64,000 nt of DNA from Corallococcus sp. EGB (GCF_019968905.1 NZ_CP079946.1:8343356-8407355), one strand, 5' to 3'. Shown: positions 15,007-24,310, numbered from the stretch's first letter. Notes: a model not told the origin generated them from the letters alone. Program-made: numbers and translations.

Positions 15007-18000
15007 ATGGGCGCCAAACGGTACCTCTTCTCGTTCGGGCTGGCGGCGGCCCTGGTCTCCGCACTCATCCTGGGCTTCGTCTTGTGGTGGGTGACGGGCA
15101 AGCCGGATGACACGGCCGGCTGGGCGGTGCTGCTCCTGGGCGTGCCGTTCCTCTGGCTGACGGGCAGCTACCTGTCGTGGTTCCGCTTCGCGGCGGTGCG
15201 CCGTCGCGAGCGGCGCGACCTGATGTCCCGGCTGGCGGAAGGCGACCTCACCACGCCCATCCACACGGGCTTCGAGGGCCAGGAGGACCTGCGCCGCCTC
15301 ATCCTGTCCCTGCGCCGCGCCCTGTCCCAGGTGCAGCGCGTGACGAGCAATCTGCACCGCACCGGCAACGGCGTGAGCGAGCAGGCCCGCATGCTGCTGG
15401 AGGCCGCGCGCCGTCAGGGCGGCGCCGTGGAGCGCTCGCTCGCTGCCGTGGGCGGCAACGGCACCAGCCTCCAGGTGGCCATCAAGCGCGTGCAGCACAT
15501 TGAAACCTTCGCGCATGAGACGACGGGCGCCCTGCTGGAGATGACCGAGCGGCTGCACCAGGTGGTGGACGGCCTGGAGACCGTGAACGACTTCAGCCAG
15601 CGCACCAGCGGCCTCACCCAGGCGATGACGGAGCGGCTCACGCACATCGCCGCGTCGGGTGACGAGCTGGGCCGCTTCGCCTCGGAGGCGGAGGACTTCG
15701 TCGCGCTGGTGGAGGGCGGCATCTTCGCCGTGCGCCGCCGCGCCATGGAGACCAACAGCATGGCCGTCGCCGTCACCACCACCGCCCAGCGCGGCGAGGC
15801 GCTGGTGAACGACAGCGTGCAGGGCATGTACCGGGTGGAGGAGACGGTGCGCAAGGCGGCCGAGCTGATGGAGATGCTCGGCACGCGGTCGCTGGAGATT
15901 GGCCGCATCGTGGACGTCATCCAGGAGATCGCCGACCAGACGAACCTCCTGGCCCTCAACGCCGCCATCATCGCCGCGCAGGCCGGCGAGCACGGCCGCC
16001 CCTTCGGCGTGGTGGCCAACGAGATCCGCAGCCTCGCCGAGCGCACCACGCGCTCCACGCGCGAGATTGGCACCATGGTCACCGGCATCCGCGACGCGGT
16101 GGAGACCGCCGTGGCGCTGGTGCAGGAGGGCCGCGAGCAGGCCACCGCGGGCGTGGCCCTGGGCGACCGCGCCGCCGAGGCCCTGAGCGAGATCCGCACC
16201 ATCACCCAGCGCACCTTCGCCGCCGTGGAGGCCACGGTGATGGAGACGCAGCAGCTGGAGGCGCAGGGCGCCACCGTGGTGGAGGCCAGCAAGCGCGTGG
16301 CCCAGCGCGTGGAGGACATCACGCGCATGGCCATCGAGCAGTCCGGCAACGCGCGGGACCTGGTGCGGCAGATCCAGGAGATGTCGCGCGTGGGCCAGAG
16401 CGCCGGCCAGAAGGCCGAGGCCCAGGCGCGCACCGGCCGCGACCTGTCCGAGGCGGTGATGCGGCTGAGCGCCGCCATCGAGGAACTGCGCTCCGCGCAC
16501 CAGGTGCTCACCCGGGGCGACGCATCCATCCGCGAAGAGGTGGCGCAGGTGCGCGAGGACGCGCGCCGGGTCATCCGCATTGGCGACGGGTTGGACCGCA
16601 CGGTGGATCAGCTGGGCCACGAGACGTCGAGCCTGGAGGCGGAGGTGTTCCGCTTCCAGCTGCCCCGGGCCCGCGCGGGCGGCACGCTGCGGGTGGGGTT
16701 GCACCAGGCGGGCTCGCTGCGCACGCGCCAGTCGGTGGATCCGCTCTTCAGCGTGGAGAACCAGATGACGGAGCTGACGGCGTGCCTCTTCTCCTGCCTG
16801 GTGCGGCTGGAGGACGGCATGCTGGTGCCCGACCTGGCCGAGCGCTGGGACGCGGATCCGTCCGCGCGCCGCTACCGCTTCTACCTGCGCCGGGGCGTCA
16901 CCTTCCACGACGGCACGCTGCTCACGGCGCTGGACGTGAAGCGCCACCTGGAGCGGCTGATGGACCCGGCGCTGCGCTCGCCGGACCGCAGCCTGCTGGA
17001 GGACGTGGAGGGCGCGCGCGAGTACTCCAGCGGCATGGCGCGCGAGGTGACGGGCATCGAGGCCCTGGACGAGGGCACGCTGGAGATCCGGCTGCGCGAG
17101 CCCAAGGTGTTCTTCCTCCAGCTGATGGCGCTGACCGCCACGGCCGTGGCGAAGATGGACAGCGCGGGGAAGCTGGTGGGCACGGGGCCCTTCCGCGTCG
17201 TGGGCATGCAGGCGGACCGGATGGTGCTGGAGCGCAACGCCAGCTACTGGCGCGGCGGGCTGCCGCTGTTGGACCGGCTGGAGTTCGTCCTCGCGGAGAC
17301 GCGGCCCCAGGCGGTGCGGCTGGTCGTGGACGGGCAGGTGGACCTCGTGTCGTTCCTGCACGTGGAGCACACGGAGGCCAAGGGGCTGGACGCGCACCAG
17401 GTGGTGACCAGCACCACGCCCTCCACGGCGTTCCTGGGGCTCAACCTGAACGAGGCGCCCTACAACGACGTGCGCGTGCGGCGGGCGCTGCGCGCGGGCA
17501 TGGACATCCCGGCCGTGGTGGCCCAGTTCCATCCGGGCGCGCGCGTGGCGCGCACCTTCACGCCGCCGGAGCTGCTGGACGGGGCCCAGGAGCTGGGGCC
17601 CACGCCGATGCCGGACGTGGCGCTGGCGGAGCGGCTCTTGCGCGAGGCGGGCGTGCGGCGGTTGCAGCTCACCCTGCACCACCCGGTGGGCCGCGACACG
17701 TCCGCCGAGGACGCCGTGCTCTTCCGGCCGCTCATCCAGGCGGGGCTCCTGGAGCTGCGGCACGAGCAGATGCCCGTGGAGGAGTACCTGCCGCGCCTGC
17801 GCGAGGGGAAGGTCCCGGCGTTCCGCACGCTGTGGCTCGCGGACTTCCCGGACCCCGACGCGTTCCTGCACTTCCTGCTCAACTCCAGCGCGCAGACGGT
17901 GTACCCGATGGGCTACCGCAACCCGGAGCTGGACCGGCTCACGGCGGAGGCGCGCGTGTCCATCGACCCGGAGCTGCGCTCGCAGCTCTACCGGCGCGCG

Positions 18001-18156
18001 GAGATGCTGGCGCGCGAGGACTGCCCGCTCATCCCGCTGTACCACGACCGCACGCACGCGGTGGCGGCGGCGTCCGTGCAGAACCTGCGGCTGCACCAGA
18101 CCCCGCCGCAGGTGCGCTTCGAGGACCTCTGGGTGGACCCGGCCGTGGGCGGCTAG
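15007..18156 (+). CDS. Chemoreceptor (MCP) signalling protein fused to family-5 solute-binding domain
   Basis: A 1049-residue fusion. Residues ~6-60 hold two membrane helices joined by a very short loop, so there is no periplasmic sensor. A HAMP-like segment (RLAEGDLTTPI) and a long coiled coil follow. The MCP tip is near residues 299-360 (VDVIQEIADQTNLLALNAA, then AGEHGRPFGVVANEIRSLAERT). From about residue 556 (GGTLRVGLHQAG) to the end lies a complete SBP_bac_5 peptide/nickel-binding domain (LVPDLAERWDADPSARRYRF, YNDVRVRRALRAGMDI). No membrane helix separates the parts, so the binding domain should face the cytoplasm. ATG 14947 in the same frame is possible but sits six bases from the divergent start; 15007 is preferred. 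Confidence 0.85.
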   Translation: MGAKRYLFSFGLAAALVSALILGFVLWWVTGKPDDTAGWAVLLLGVPFLWLTGSYLSWFRFAAVRRRERRDLMSRLAEGDLTTPIHTGFEGQEDLRRLILSLRRALSQVQRVTSNLHRTGNGVSEQARMLLEAARRQGGAVERSLAAVGGNGTSLQVAIKRVQHIETFAHETTGALLEMTERLHQVVDGLETVNDFSQRTSGLTQAMTERLTHIAASGDELGRFASEAEDFVALVEGGIFAVRRRAMETNSMAVAVTTTAQRGEALVNDSVQGMYRVEETVRKAAELMEMLGTRSLEIGRIVDVIQEIADQTNLLALNAAIIAAQAGEHGRPFGVVANEIRSLAERTTRSTREIGTMVTGIRDAVETAVALVQEGREQATAGVALGDRAAEALSEIRTITQRTFAAVEATVMETQQLEAQGATVVEASKRVAQRVEDITRMAIEQSGNARDLVRQIQEMSRVGQSAGQKAEAQARTGRDLSEAVMRLSAAIEELRSAHQVLTRGDASIREEVAQVREDARRVIRIGDGLDRTVDQLGHETSSLEAEVFRFQLPRARAGGTLRVGLHQAGSLRTRQSVDPLFSVENQMTELTACLFSCLVRLEDGMLVPDLAERWDADPSARRYRFYLRRGVTFHDGTLLTALDVKRHLERLMDPALRSPDRSLLEDVEGAREYSSGMAREVTGIEALDEGTLEIRLREPKVFFLQLMALTATAVAKMDSAGKLVGTGPFRVVGMQADRMVLERNASYWRGGLPLLDRLEFVLAETRPQAVRLVVDGQVDLVSFLHVEHTEAKGLDAHQVVTSTTPSTAFLGLNLNEAPYNDVRVRRALRAGMDIPAVVAQFHPGARVARTFTPPELLDGAQELGPTPMPDVALAERLLREAGVRRLQLTLHHPVGRDTSAEDAVLFRPLIQAGLLELRHEQMPVEEYLPRLREGKVPAFRTLWLADFPDPDAFLHFLLNSSAQTVYPMGYRNPELDRLTAEARVSIDPELRSQLYRRAEMLAREDCPLIPLYHDRTHAVAAASVQNLRLHQTPPQVRFEDLWVDPAVGG

Positions 18157-20480
18157 GGCACCGCCCGGCGCGTCCCCGCGGGACTGGCATTGCGCTGGGG
18201 CCAGCCCCGGGCTTCGGCGCGGATCCCGACGGGATAGGACTCCAGCCGCCAGACGCCGTCGCGGCGCAGGGCCACGTGCAGGTACTCGCCCGCGAACACC
18301 GCGCCCGCCACCTCCACGCGGCCCGGCAGGGAGCACTGGCTGAGCTTGTTGCCGGAGGAGATCCACTCCAGCCACGCCTGACGCTGGCCGTTGGGCAGCT
18401 CCGCGTCCGCGAGCACGCCCACCGTGTTCAGCTCCAGCAGCGCGGCTTCGTGGAAGGTGCCGGGCAGGAGCGGCGAGGGCAGCACGTCCACGTCCGAGAG
18501 GAAGTGGCCGTCATCGGTGCTGAAGGAGCGCAGCACGGTGCGCAGCTCCGCGCCGACGCAGGGCGCGCCGTCCGCGTGGTCGCACGCGAGCGCCAGTGCG
18601 TGACCGACCTTGCCGCCAGGGGCCAGGAGCACGGGCTCGGCCAGGGGCGACAACTTGCGCGTGCCCGCGCCCCAATCCAGCGCGCCGAGCACGCCCCCAT
18701 CCGCGTCCACGACGGCCCGCGCGCCCACGAGCAGCCGTCCCGACGCGAGCGCCAGTGATGGCGCGCCCCCTGGGACACCGGGCCCGAGCGGCTCCAGGCG
18801 CAGCGAAGCGATGCCGCCGCCCTCGAGCGCGGAGACGCCAGGCACGCCCCCATGCAGCGGGACCGATGCACTGGCTCCTGTCGCCATCGCGGTCCATGCG
18901 GAGCGCGCATCCCCAGAGGAAGCCGCGCCCTGGTGCGAGGCCAACGCACGGCCCCAGCCTGGAGCCTCCTCGGAGGACAAGCCCGCGCCTGAAGTCCCGC
19001 CGTCCGTCCCCTGCTCGGGCGGTGCCCCCCCGGTGAACGCCAGCCGGCCATCCCACGGCGTGTAGAGGTACGCGCCGCGCGCATCGTCCACGGCGAGCCT
19101 CGCCGCACCCCCACCGTCCTCCTCCGGCCCCATCGCCAGCGGCGCACCCGTGTTCGCGCTCAACACCACCAGCCGGGAGCGCAGCGGCTCCGAGCCCGCG
19201 TCTCCGCTCCACGTGACGTGCGCCAGCACATCCCCTTCCTTCGTGAGCGCCACCCTGCCCGCTCCCGTGCTGGCCACTTCTTCCAGCGTCCCTCCGTCCA
19301 GCTCCGCATCCGCGAACGCCAGCGGCGTGCGCCAGCGCAGCTCACCCACGCCGCGAGGCGCGTATGCCTCCAGTGCCTCCGGCGCCATCACCACCACGCC
19401 CGCGTCCGACGCCGCGAGCAGCGTCCTTGCGCCCCCACCGGCATAGGGCGACTCGTAGCGCAGCAGTCCGCTCTCCGTGTACGCAGCGAGCCAGCAGCCC
19501 GCGTCCCCACCGCACACCGACGCGTAGACCGTCCCGTCGTCCGCCAGCAGCACCGGCCCGCCGTCCTCCGCGACCGGCGCTCCTCCCAGCTCCGCGCTGA
19601 AGACGGACTCCAGGTCTCCCGCGTCCGGGCGCACGCACTCGCCCGCGTTGCACTTGCCCTCGTCCTGGCACGGAGTGGCCGGCGCGCACACGAAGCCGTC
19701 CGGCGGCGTCACCGTCCGGCACGTGCCGCTGAAGCAGACCCGCGCCGCCTTGCAGCTCACCGCGCCGCAGGGGCTGAAGTCCGCCACGTCCACCTCCTTG
19801 CAACCCGAGTTGCGGTCGCACACGCCCACCTTGCAGGGGTTGCTCGGCACCGGGCACGCGACGGCCTCCGTCACGCAGCCCTGCGTCGGCGAGCAGCTGT
19901 CCACCGTGCACGGGTTGTCGTCATCGCACGTGCGCGGCTGCCCCAAACAGGCCCCCGCCTGGCAGCGGCCGTTCTCCTGGCAGCGGCTGCTGGGGATGCA
20001 CGACGCGCCGTCCGCCTGCGGAGTCTCGATGCACTGGCCGGAGTCCACGTCGAAGCGCGAGTCGTGGCACTCGGACTGCGGGATGCACACCCGCGGACGC
20101 ACGCCCACGCCGGTGAGCTTCACCTTCGCCGTGGTGCGCCCCGCGGTGAGCGTCAGCTCCCCCTCCACCGGCGTGCTGCCCGCGGAGAACAGGATGTCCA
20201 CCGTGCCCGTGCCGCTGCCTCCCACCACGATCTGGGACACGACGACGAAGAAGGGCGCGTCCGTCACCGCGTCCACCGTGACGCCCGCGCGGCCCGTGGC
20301 CACCAGCGTCAGCGAGCGGCGCGCCTGGGTGCCCTCCAGCACCCGGCCGAAGTCCACCACCTCTTGCTGCGGCCGGAAGCTGGCGCTCGAACCGCCCACG
20401 TTGGGACTGTCGCCACAGCGGCACCCTCCCACCAGGACGAGCAACAGGAGCCACCACCAGCGAGCACGGGCGCGGAACAT
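18153..20480 (-). CDS. Cys-rich lipoprotein with propeller-like C-terminus
   Basis: A 775-residue lipoprotein with lipobox VGGC after a hydrophobic signal (WWWLLLLVLVGGC). Residues ~35-125 look like an ASH/abnormal-spindle type beta domain (VVDFGRVLEGTQARRSLTL). Residues ~130-285 form a dense cysteine region with repeated pairs (CDDDNPCTVDSC, CKVGVCDRNSGC). The remaining ~480 residues are strand-rich with DGG/DAG steps like a PQQ/beta-propeller. Similar modular lipoproteins are common in myxobacteria; function is unknown. The stop overlaps the end of the convergent chemoreceptor gene by four bases. Confidence 0.75.
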   Translation of the reverse strand: MFRARARWWWLLLLVLVGGCRCGDSPNVGGSSASFRPQQEVVDFGRVLEGTQARRSLTLVATGRAGVTVDAVTDAPFFVVVSQIVVGGSGTGTVDILFSAGSTPVEGELTLTAGRTTAKVKLTGVGVRPRVCIPQSECHDSRFDVDSGQCIETPQADGASCIPSSRCQENGRCQAGACLGQPRTCDDDNPCTVDSCSPTQGCVTEAVACPVPSNPCKVGVCDRNSGCKEVDVADFSPCGAVSCKAARVCFSGTCRTVTPPDGFVCAPATPCQDEGKCNAGECVRPDAGDLESVFSAELGGAPVAEDGGPVLLADDGTVYASVCGGDAGCWLAAYTESGLLRYESPYAGGGARTLLAASDAGVVVMAPEALEAYAPRGVGELRWRTPLAFADAELDGGTLEEVASTGAGRVALTKEGDVLAHVTWSGDAGSEPLRSRLVVLSANTGAPLAMGPEEDGGGAARLAVDDARGAYLYTPWDGRLAFTGGAPPEQGTDGGTSGAGLSSEEAPGWGRALASHQGAASSGDARSAWTAMATGASASVPLHGGVPGVSALEGGGIASLRLEPLGPGVPGGAPSLALASGRLLVGARAVVDADGGVLGALDWGAGTRKLSPLAEPVLLAPGGKVGHALALACDHADGAPCVGAELRTVLRSFSTDDGHFLSDVDVLPSPLLPGTFHEAALLELNTVGVLADAELPNGQRQAWLEWISSGNKLSQCSLPGRVEVAGAVFAGEYLHVALRRDGVWRLESYPVGIRAEARGWPQRNASPAGTRRAVP

Positions 20481-20573
20481 GGCCCCGACTCAACCGCGCC
20501 TCCCCGGGCCCGCGCAACGTGCTCGCCGCGCCGTCACGCCGCCCCCGCACATTTCCCTGCCCGCCCGGGCGCG

Positions 20574-21197
20574 CTACGGTTCCACGGCCGACGCACGCCG
20601 CCGCGTCAGCGCGCGCACGCCGAACGCCAGCGCCGCCACCGCGAGCAGCCCGATGACCGCGTACTGGTAGCGAGACACCAGCAGCGTCAACCGCTCCAGG
20701 TTTCCGCCCACCGCCATGCCCAGCGCCAGGATGAGCCCGCTGTGCGCCAGCGCGGAGATGGCCCCCAGCAGCAGCGCGTTGAAGCGGGGCACGCGCGCCG
20801 CCCCCGCCGCGATGAAGATGACGCCCCGGATGCCCGGCAGGAACCGGTTCACCAGGAGCAGCCACGGCCCGGTGTGCCGCATCCTCGCCTGCACCTGCTC
20901 CAGACGCGCGTGCGTGAGCCCGAAGAAGGAGCGCCCCGGCTGTGCCTCGAAGCGCTTCGCCAGCCACTGGCCCACCGCGTAGTTGATGAACGCACCCACC
21001 ACGCTGCCCGCCGTCACCACCGCGAGCACCAGCCACCAGGGCTTCACCCCGCGCACGGCGTAGACGCCGCCCATGAGCACGATGGTGTCCCCGGGAAACG
21101 GCGGCACCACGTACTCCAGCATCGCCGCCACGCCGAGCACCAGGTACCCGAACGGCCCCAGCATCCCAATCAGCTTGTCGACGTGCTCGATCCACAT
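20574..21197 (-). CDS. DedA-family inner-membrane protein
   Basis: A 207-residue membrane protein of the DedA (SNARE-associated) family, whose members act as lipid-carrier transporters or scramblases and affect envelope homeostasis. Typical features are LEYVVPPFPGDTIVLMGG (the FPG.....G re-entrant loop) and RFLPGIRGVIFIAAGAA (the second loop with F.PGxR). Several membrane helices follow. The short hydrophilic end RRRASAVEP would lie in the cytoplasm. It stands between other minus-strand genes with gaps over 90 bases, so it is probably its own unit. Confidence 0.87.
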   Translation of the reverse strand: MWIEHVDKLIGMLGPFGYLVLGVAAMLEYVVPPFPGDTIVLMGGVYAVRGVKPWWLVLAVVTAGSVVGAFINYAVGQWLAKRFEAQPGRSFFGLTHARLEQVQARMRHTGPWLLLVNRFLPGIRGVIFIAAGAARVPRFNALLLGAISALAHSGLILALGMAVGGNLERLTLLVSRYQYAVIGLLAVAALAFGVRALTRRRASAVEP

Positions 21198-21279
21198 CCG
21201 CGCGGTGCCCTCCTGGCCCGGAAGCCCTCCGCGCGAGACATAAGTCGTCTCCCCGCCTGGGGGAACCCATGCCCCCCTC

Positions 21280-21323
21280 GGCCCGCGCGCGGGTGAACAC
21301 GCGCGGGCCCGGGTACCGGGCCC
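21280..21323 (-). terminator. GC-rich double hairpin downstream of SDR gene
   Basis: GGCCCGCGCG/CGCGCGGGCC (21280-21289 with 21300-21309) overlaps a second palindrome GGGCCCGGGTACCGGGCCC just upstream of the SDR stop codon at 21327. It most likely ends SDR transcription. Confidence 0.55.
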
Positions 21324-21326
21324 CCC

Positions 21327-22088
21327 TCAGACGAGCGAGACCCCTCCGTCGGCCGTGAGGACGGTCCCCGTGACGAAGGACGACTCCCCGCTGGCCAGGA
21401 ACACCGCCGCGTGGGCGAGTTCCTCCGGCTCCGCGATGCGCTGGAGCGCATGCAGCCGGGCGGCGGCGGCGCGCTGCTCCTCGGAGGGGTTCCAGCTCCG
21501 GAACATGGGCGTGTCCGCGCCACCGGAGACGAGCACGTTCGCGCGGATGCCTTGCGATGCGTACTCGGCCGCGACGGTGCGCGTGAGCCCGATGAGCCCC
21601 GTCTTCGCGGCGGCGTACCCGGACGTGCCGGGCACCGCCTTCGTGTGCCCCACGAACGTCCCGATGTTGATGACGCTCCCCCCGCCCGACTTCAACATCG
21701 CGCCCACCTCGTGCTTCGTCGACAGGAACGCACTCACCAGGTACCCGTCGAGCCACTCCCGGAAGGTCGCCGCGTCCAGCGTGTGCGCCGGTCCACCTCC
21801 GAACGTCCCGCCGGCCGCGTTGACGCCCACGTCGAGCCGCCCGAACGTCTCCAGCGTGAAGCGGACCAGCGCTTCGACGTCCTCCTCCCGCGTCACGTCC
21901 GCGGCATGGGCCACCACCCGCCCTCCCTTCTCCGCGGCCAGCCGCACCGTCTCCTCGAGCGGCCCGGTGCGTCTGCCGGCCGCCACCACCCGCGCGCCCG
22001 CATTGGCCAGCGCCAGCGCCGTCGCCCGGCCAATCCCCGAACCCGCCCCCGTCACCAGGGCAACCCTTCCTTCCAATCGATGCGTCAT
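21327..22088 (-). CDS. SDR-family oxidoreductase
   Basis: A 253-residue classical short-chain dehydrogenase/reductase. The cofactor motif is VTGAGSGIGRATALA (TGxxxGxG) and NAAGG follows. The catalytic pair is YAAAKTG (YxxxK) with an upstream residue in VINIGTFVGHT, where the usual Ser position reads as Gly/Thr, a mild deviation. The C-terminal EPEELAHAAVFLAS and GTVLTADGG close the fold. AAGRR after the second strand suggests NADP preference. The substrate is not evident. The start ATG 22088 is used because the longer frame upstream overlaps unrelated sequence. Confidence 0.88.
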   Translation of the reverse strand: MTHRLEGRVALVTGAGSGIGRATALALANAGARVVAAGRRTGPLEETVRLAAEKGGRVVAHAADVTREEDVEALVRFTLETFGRLDVGVNAAGGTFGGGPAHTLDAATFREWLDGYLVSAFLSTKHEVGAMLKSGGGSVINIGTFVGHTKAVPGTSGYAAAKTGLIGLTRTVAAEYASQGIRANVLVSGGADTPMFRSWNPSEEQRAAAARLHALQRIAEPEELAHAAVFLASGESSFVTGTVLTADGGVSLV

Positions 22089-22270
22089 CCGACGGTGCTC
22101 CCGAACACTGGCCCGTTCACGAGGTCGCGCCAGCAGGGGCCATCGCCGCGGCGCACGGTCCTCGTAGCGCCGCGAGCCCAGGGCCCGCGCTCCGGTTCTT
22201 GCCGTCGAATCACGAACGCCGCGCGAAGCCACGCCGCCGGGCACGCAGCCCAGGTCGGCGGGCCGGAGCC

Positions 22271-23344
22271 TCAGGCCTCGCGGGACGAAGAAACCGCGGG
22301 CGTCGGCAGCACCGTGCCGCCGTACTGGCTGGCCGCCAGCGTGCCGCACGCCGCTCCAATCTCCTTGCCGCCTGAATAGCGCCGCGCGATGGGCGCCTTC
22401 AGGATCTGAAGGTGGTCCCGGAACGCGCTCAGCTCCTCCGCCGTGGGCGGCAGGTACTTGCCCGTCGGATCCGTCACGTCGATGAGGTCCACCTTGATGG
22501 GGATGCCCTCGAACGCCGCCTTCAGCGCCTCCGCGTCCTCGCGCTCCAGGTTGAAGCCCTGGATGGCCACGTAGGCGATCATCGCCCGCTCGCGCCGGGC
22601 CTCGCTGTACTCGCGGATGGCCTGGATCAGCTCCGGCAGCGGGTGCGTCTTCTCGATGGGGAGCACCTTCGCGCGCTTCTCCGGGATGGCGCTCGTCACG
22701 CTGAACGCCAGGCGGAACGGGTGCCCCTCCCGCGTGTAGCGGCGAATCGCGGGCACGTGCCCCGCCGTGGAGAACGTGATGGCCGTGCCGGAGATGGAGA
22801 AGCCCGCGGGGTGCGAGAGGATCTGCGCCGCGCGGATGGTCTCCTTGTAGTTGAGCAGCGGCTCGCCCATCCCCATGAACACCACGCCGCCCACGCGCCG
22901 GTCCGCCTCCGCGCGCACCTGCATCACCTGGTCCAGGATCTCCCAGGTCTGGAGGTTGCGCTGGAAGCCCAGCTTGCCCGTCATGCAGAAGTCGCACGCC
23001 AGCGCACAGCCCACCTGGCTGGACACGCAGACGACGTACTTCTCGTCGAAGATGGGGATGCGCACCGCCTCGATGCGGCCGCCCAGCGGCGACTCGAAGA
23101 GGTACTTCACGAAGCCGTCTTCCGCCTGACGCCGCTCGACAATCTTGAGGGACGGCAGCTCGGCCTGGGCGCGCAGCAGGTCCGCGACACGGCGCGGCAC
23201 CTGGGGCGCCAGCGCGATGGCGTCCACCGTGGGACGGGCGTGGGCGAAGACGCCCGCGAACACCTTGCGGACCGCGGTCGCGGACGGCTGGGCCGGCGCG
23301 AGCGCCGCTTCCAGCTCCGGCAGCGACAGTTGTTTCAGGTTCAC
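22271..23344 (-). CDS. RlmN/Cfr-family radical SAM RNA methyltransferase paralogue
   Basis: A 357-residue RlmN-family enzyme, which methylates C2 of adenine (23S A2503 or tRNA A37) through a Cys-bound methyl intermediate. The radical SAM cluster is C113/C117/C120 (CALACDFC). The methyl-carrying Cys C333 (GAACGTLAAS) and the second catalytic Cys C106 (CVSSQVGC) are both present, so the enzyme should be active. GMGEPLLNY, the AISLHAP-like segment FSVTSAIPEKRAKVLPI and RRYSGGKEIGAACG fit the family. The start is GTG 23344, overlapping the anti-sigma stop as GTGA. It may be an RlmN paralogue placed under stress control by the sigma/anti-sigma pair upstream. Confidence 0.85.
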   Translation of the reverse strand: MNLKQLSLPELEAALAPAQPSATAVRKVFAGVFAHARPTVDAIALAPQVPRRVADLLRAQAELPSLKIVERRQAEDGFVKYLFESPLGGRIEAVRIPIFDEKYVVCVSSQVGCALACDFCMTGKLGFQRNLQTWEILDQVMQVRAEADRRVGGVVFMGMGEPLLNYKETIRAAQILSHPAGFSISGTAITFSTAGHVPAIRRYTREGHPFRLAFSVTSAIPEKRAKVLPIEKTHPLPELIQAIREYSEARRERAMIAYVAIQGFNLEREDAEALKAAFEGIPIKVDLIDVTDPTGKYLPPTAEELSAFRDHLQILKAPIARRYSGGKEIGAACGTLAASQYGGTVLPTPAVSSSREA

Positions 23345-23580
23345 GAGCAGGACTTGATCTTCGCGCGCAGGTATTCGGTCAGCTTCGCCGACACTTCCCG
23401 GGGCATCTTCAGCGCCATGGCGCGCTTGCACAGGCCGGGAGTCGCCCGATAGGTGCTGAGGAACTCCTCGCAGGGCTTGCAGCCCGACAGGTGCTCCTTC
23501 AGATGCCGCGCCTCCTCCTCGGGCATGTCACCCTCGAGGAACTCGAGCAGGAGGTTGATGGAATCTTTGCACGTATACAT
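23341..23580 (-). CDS. Zinc-finger anti-sigma factor-like protein, 79 aa
   Basis: A short protein starting MYTCKDSINLLLEFLEGDMP. The HLKEHLSGCKPCEEFL segment is the HxxxCxxC zinc-binding motif of ZAS-type anti-sigma factors. No membrane segment is present, so it would be a soluble anti-sigma, possibly redox-sensitive through its cysteines. It lies between the ECF sigma gene and the RlmN-like gene and overlaps the latter, which supports a sigma/anti-sigma/target operon. ATG 23580 has GAGG just upstream. Confidence 0.8.
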   Translation of the reverse strand: MYTCKDSINLLLEFLEGDMPEEEARHLKEHLSGCKPCEEFLSTYRATPGLCKRAMALKMPREVSAKLTEYLRAKIKSCS

Positions 23581-23645
23581 CCGAACCTCGGCTGGCTGCG
23601 GCTCCCCTCGTTCCAGTTCGAAGATGCCGAGGCGCCCTGGGGGTT

Positions 23646-24275
23646 TCACACCCCGCGATTGTCCCGGTTGTAGAACAGGTCGATGGCCTCTCGCAGCGCG
23701 AGCCGTGCCCGGTGCAGGCGGCTCTTGATGGCGGGGATGGAAGCCCCCGTCACTTCTGCGATCTGTTCGTAGCTGAGGCCGTCCACGTCTTTCAAGAGGA
23801 AGACTTCCCGGTAGCCCTCCGGCAGGCGGTCGGCCGCCTGCTGGATGGCCTGCCCCAACTCCGCGTCCAGGGCCTTCTCCTCGGCGTCCCGGCTCCAGTC
23901 GGTGACAGGGTAGTCCGCCAGGGTCCCCCGCTCCGTGAATTCAGGGGCCTGGAGCTCCGCCTCGGCCGCCTGGGCCACCCGGCGGTGCCGCAGGCGCATG
24001 AGCGCATGGTTGGCCGCGATGCGGTGGACCCAGGAGCCGAAAGCCGCCTCCCCCCGGAAGTCCTTCAGGTGCTGGTAGGCGGACAGGAAGGTGTCCTGGG
24101 TGATTTCCGCCGCGTCCGCCTCCGAGCGCGTCATCCGCAGCGCCAGGCCGTACACCCGGTCCTGGTGCAGGCCCACCAGGGCCTCGAAGGCGGAGACGTC
24201 ACCGTCCTGGGCCCGCGCCAGGAGCCGCCGGTCTTCTTCCTGCCGGTCTTCTTCCTGGGGAGCCTCTTGGGACAT
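23646..24275 (-). CDS. ECF-type RNA polymerase sigma factor
   Basis: A 209-residue group IV sigma factor. Region 2 reads DVSAFEALVGLHQDRVYGLALRM followed by AAEITQDTFLSAYQHLKDFRG and FGSWVHRIAANHALMRLRHRR. Region 4 reads LPEGYREVFLLKDVDGLSYEQIAEV followed by TGASIPAIKSRLHRARLALRE. ATG 24275 starts MSQEAPQEEDRQEEDRR, an acidic N-terminus; the longer frame reaches into the glycosylase gene. The following gene is its probable anti-sigma factor. Confidence 0.92.
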   Translation of the reverse strand: MSQEAPQEEDRQEEDRRLLARAQDGDVSAFEALVGLHQDRVYGLALRMTRSEADAAEITQDTFLSAYQHLKDFRGEAAFGSWVHRIAANHALMRLRHRRVAQAAEAELQAPEFTERGTLADYPVTDWSRDAEEKALDAELGQAIQQAADRLPEGYREVFLLKDVDGLSYEQIAEVTGASIPAIKSRLHRARLALREAIDLFYNRDNRGV

Positions 24276-24310
24276 GACGTTTCCCACCCAACCAGTCGAA
24301 AGGTTCCGCG

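Noticed and set aside
14989-18375. 1128-codon open frame opposite the chemoreceptor fusion
   Set aside because: Same antisense shadow effect; composition is biased and no domain is present, and the plus strand has unmistakable MCP and SBP_bac_5 motifs.
18900-19100. Two overlapping plus-strand frames within the Cys-rich lipoprotein gene
   Set aside because: They have Pro/Arg/Ser-biased shadow composition and no ribosome binding site. The minus-strand lipoprotein has a signal peptide and continuous domain structure.
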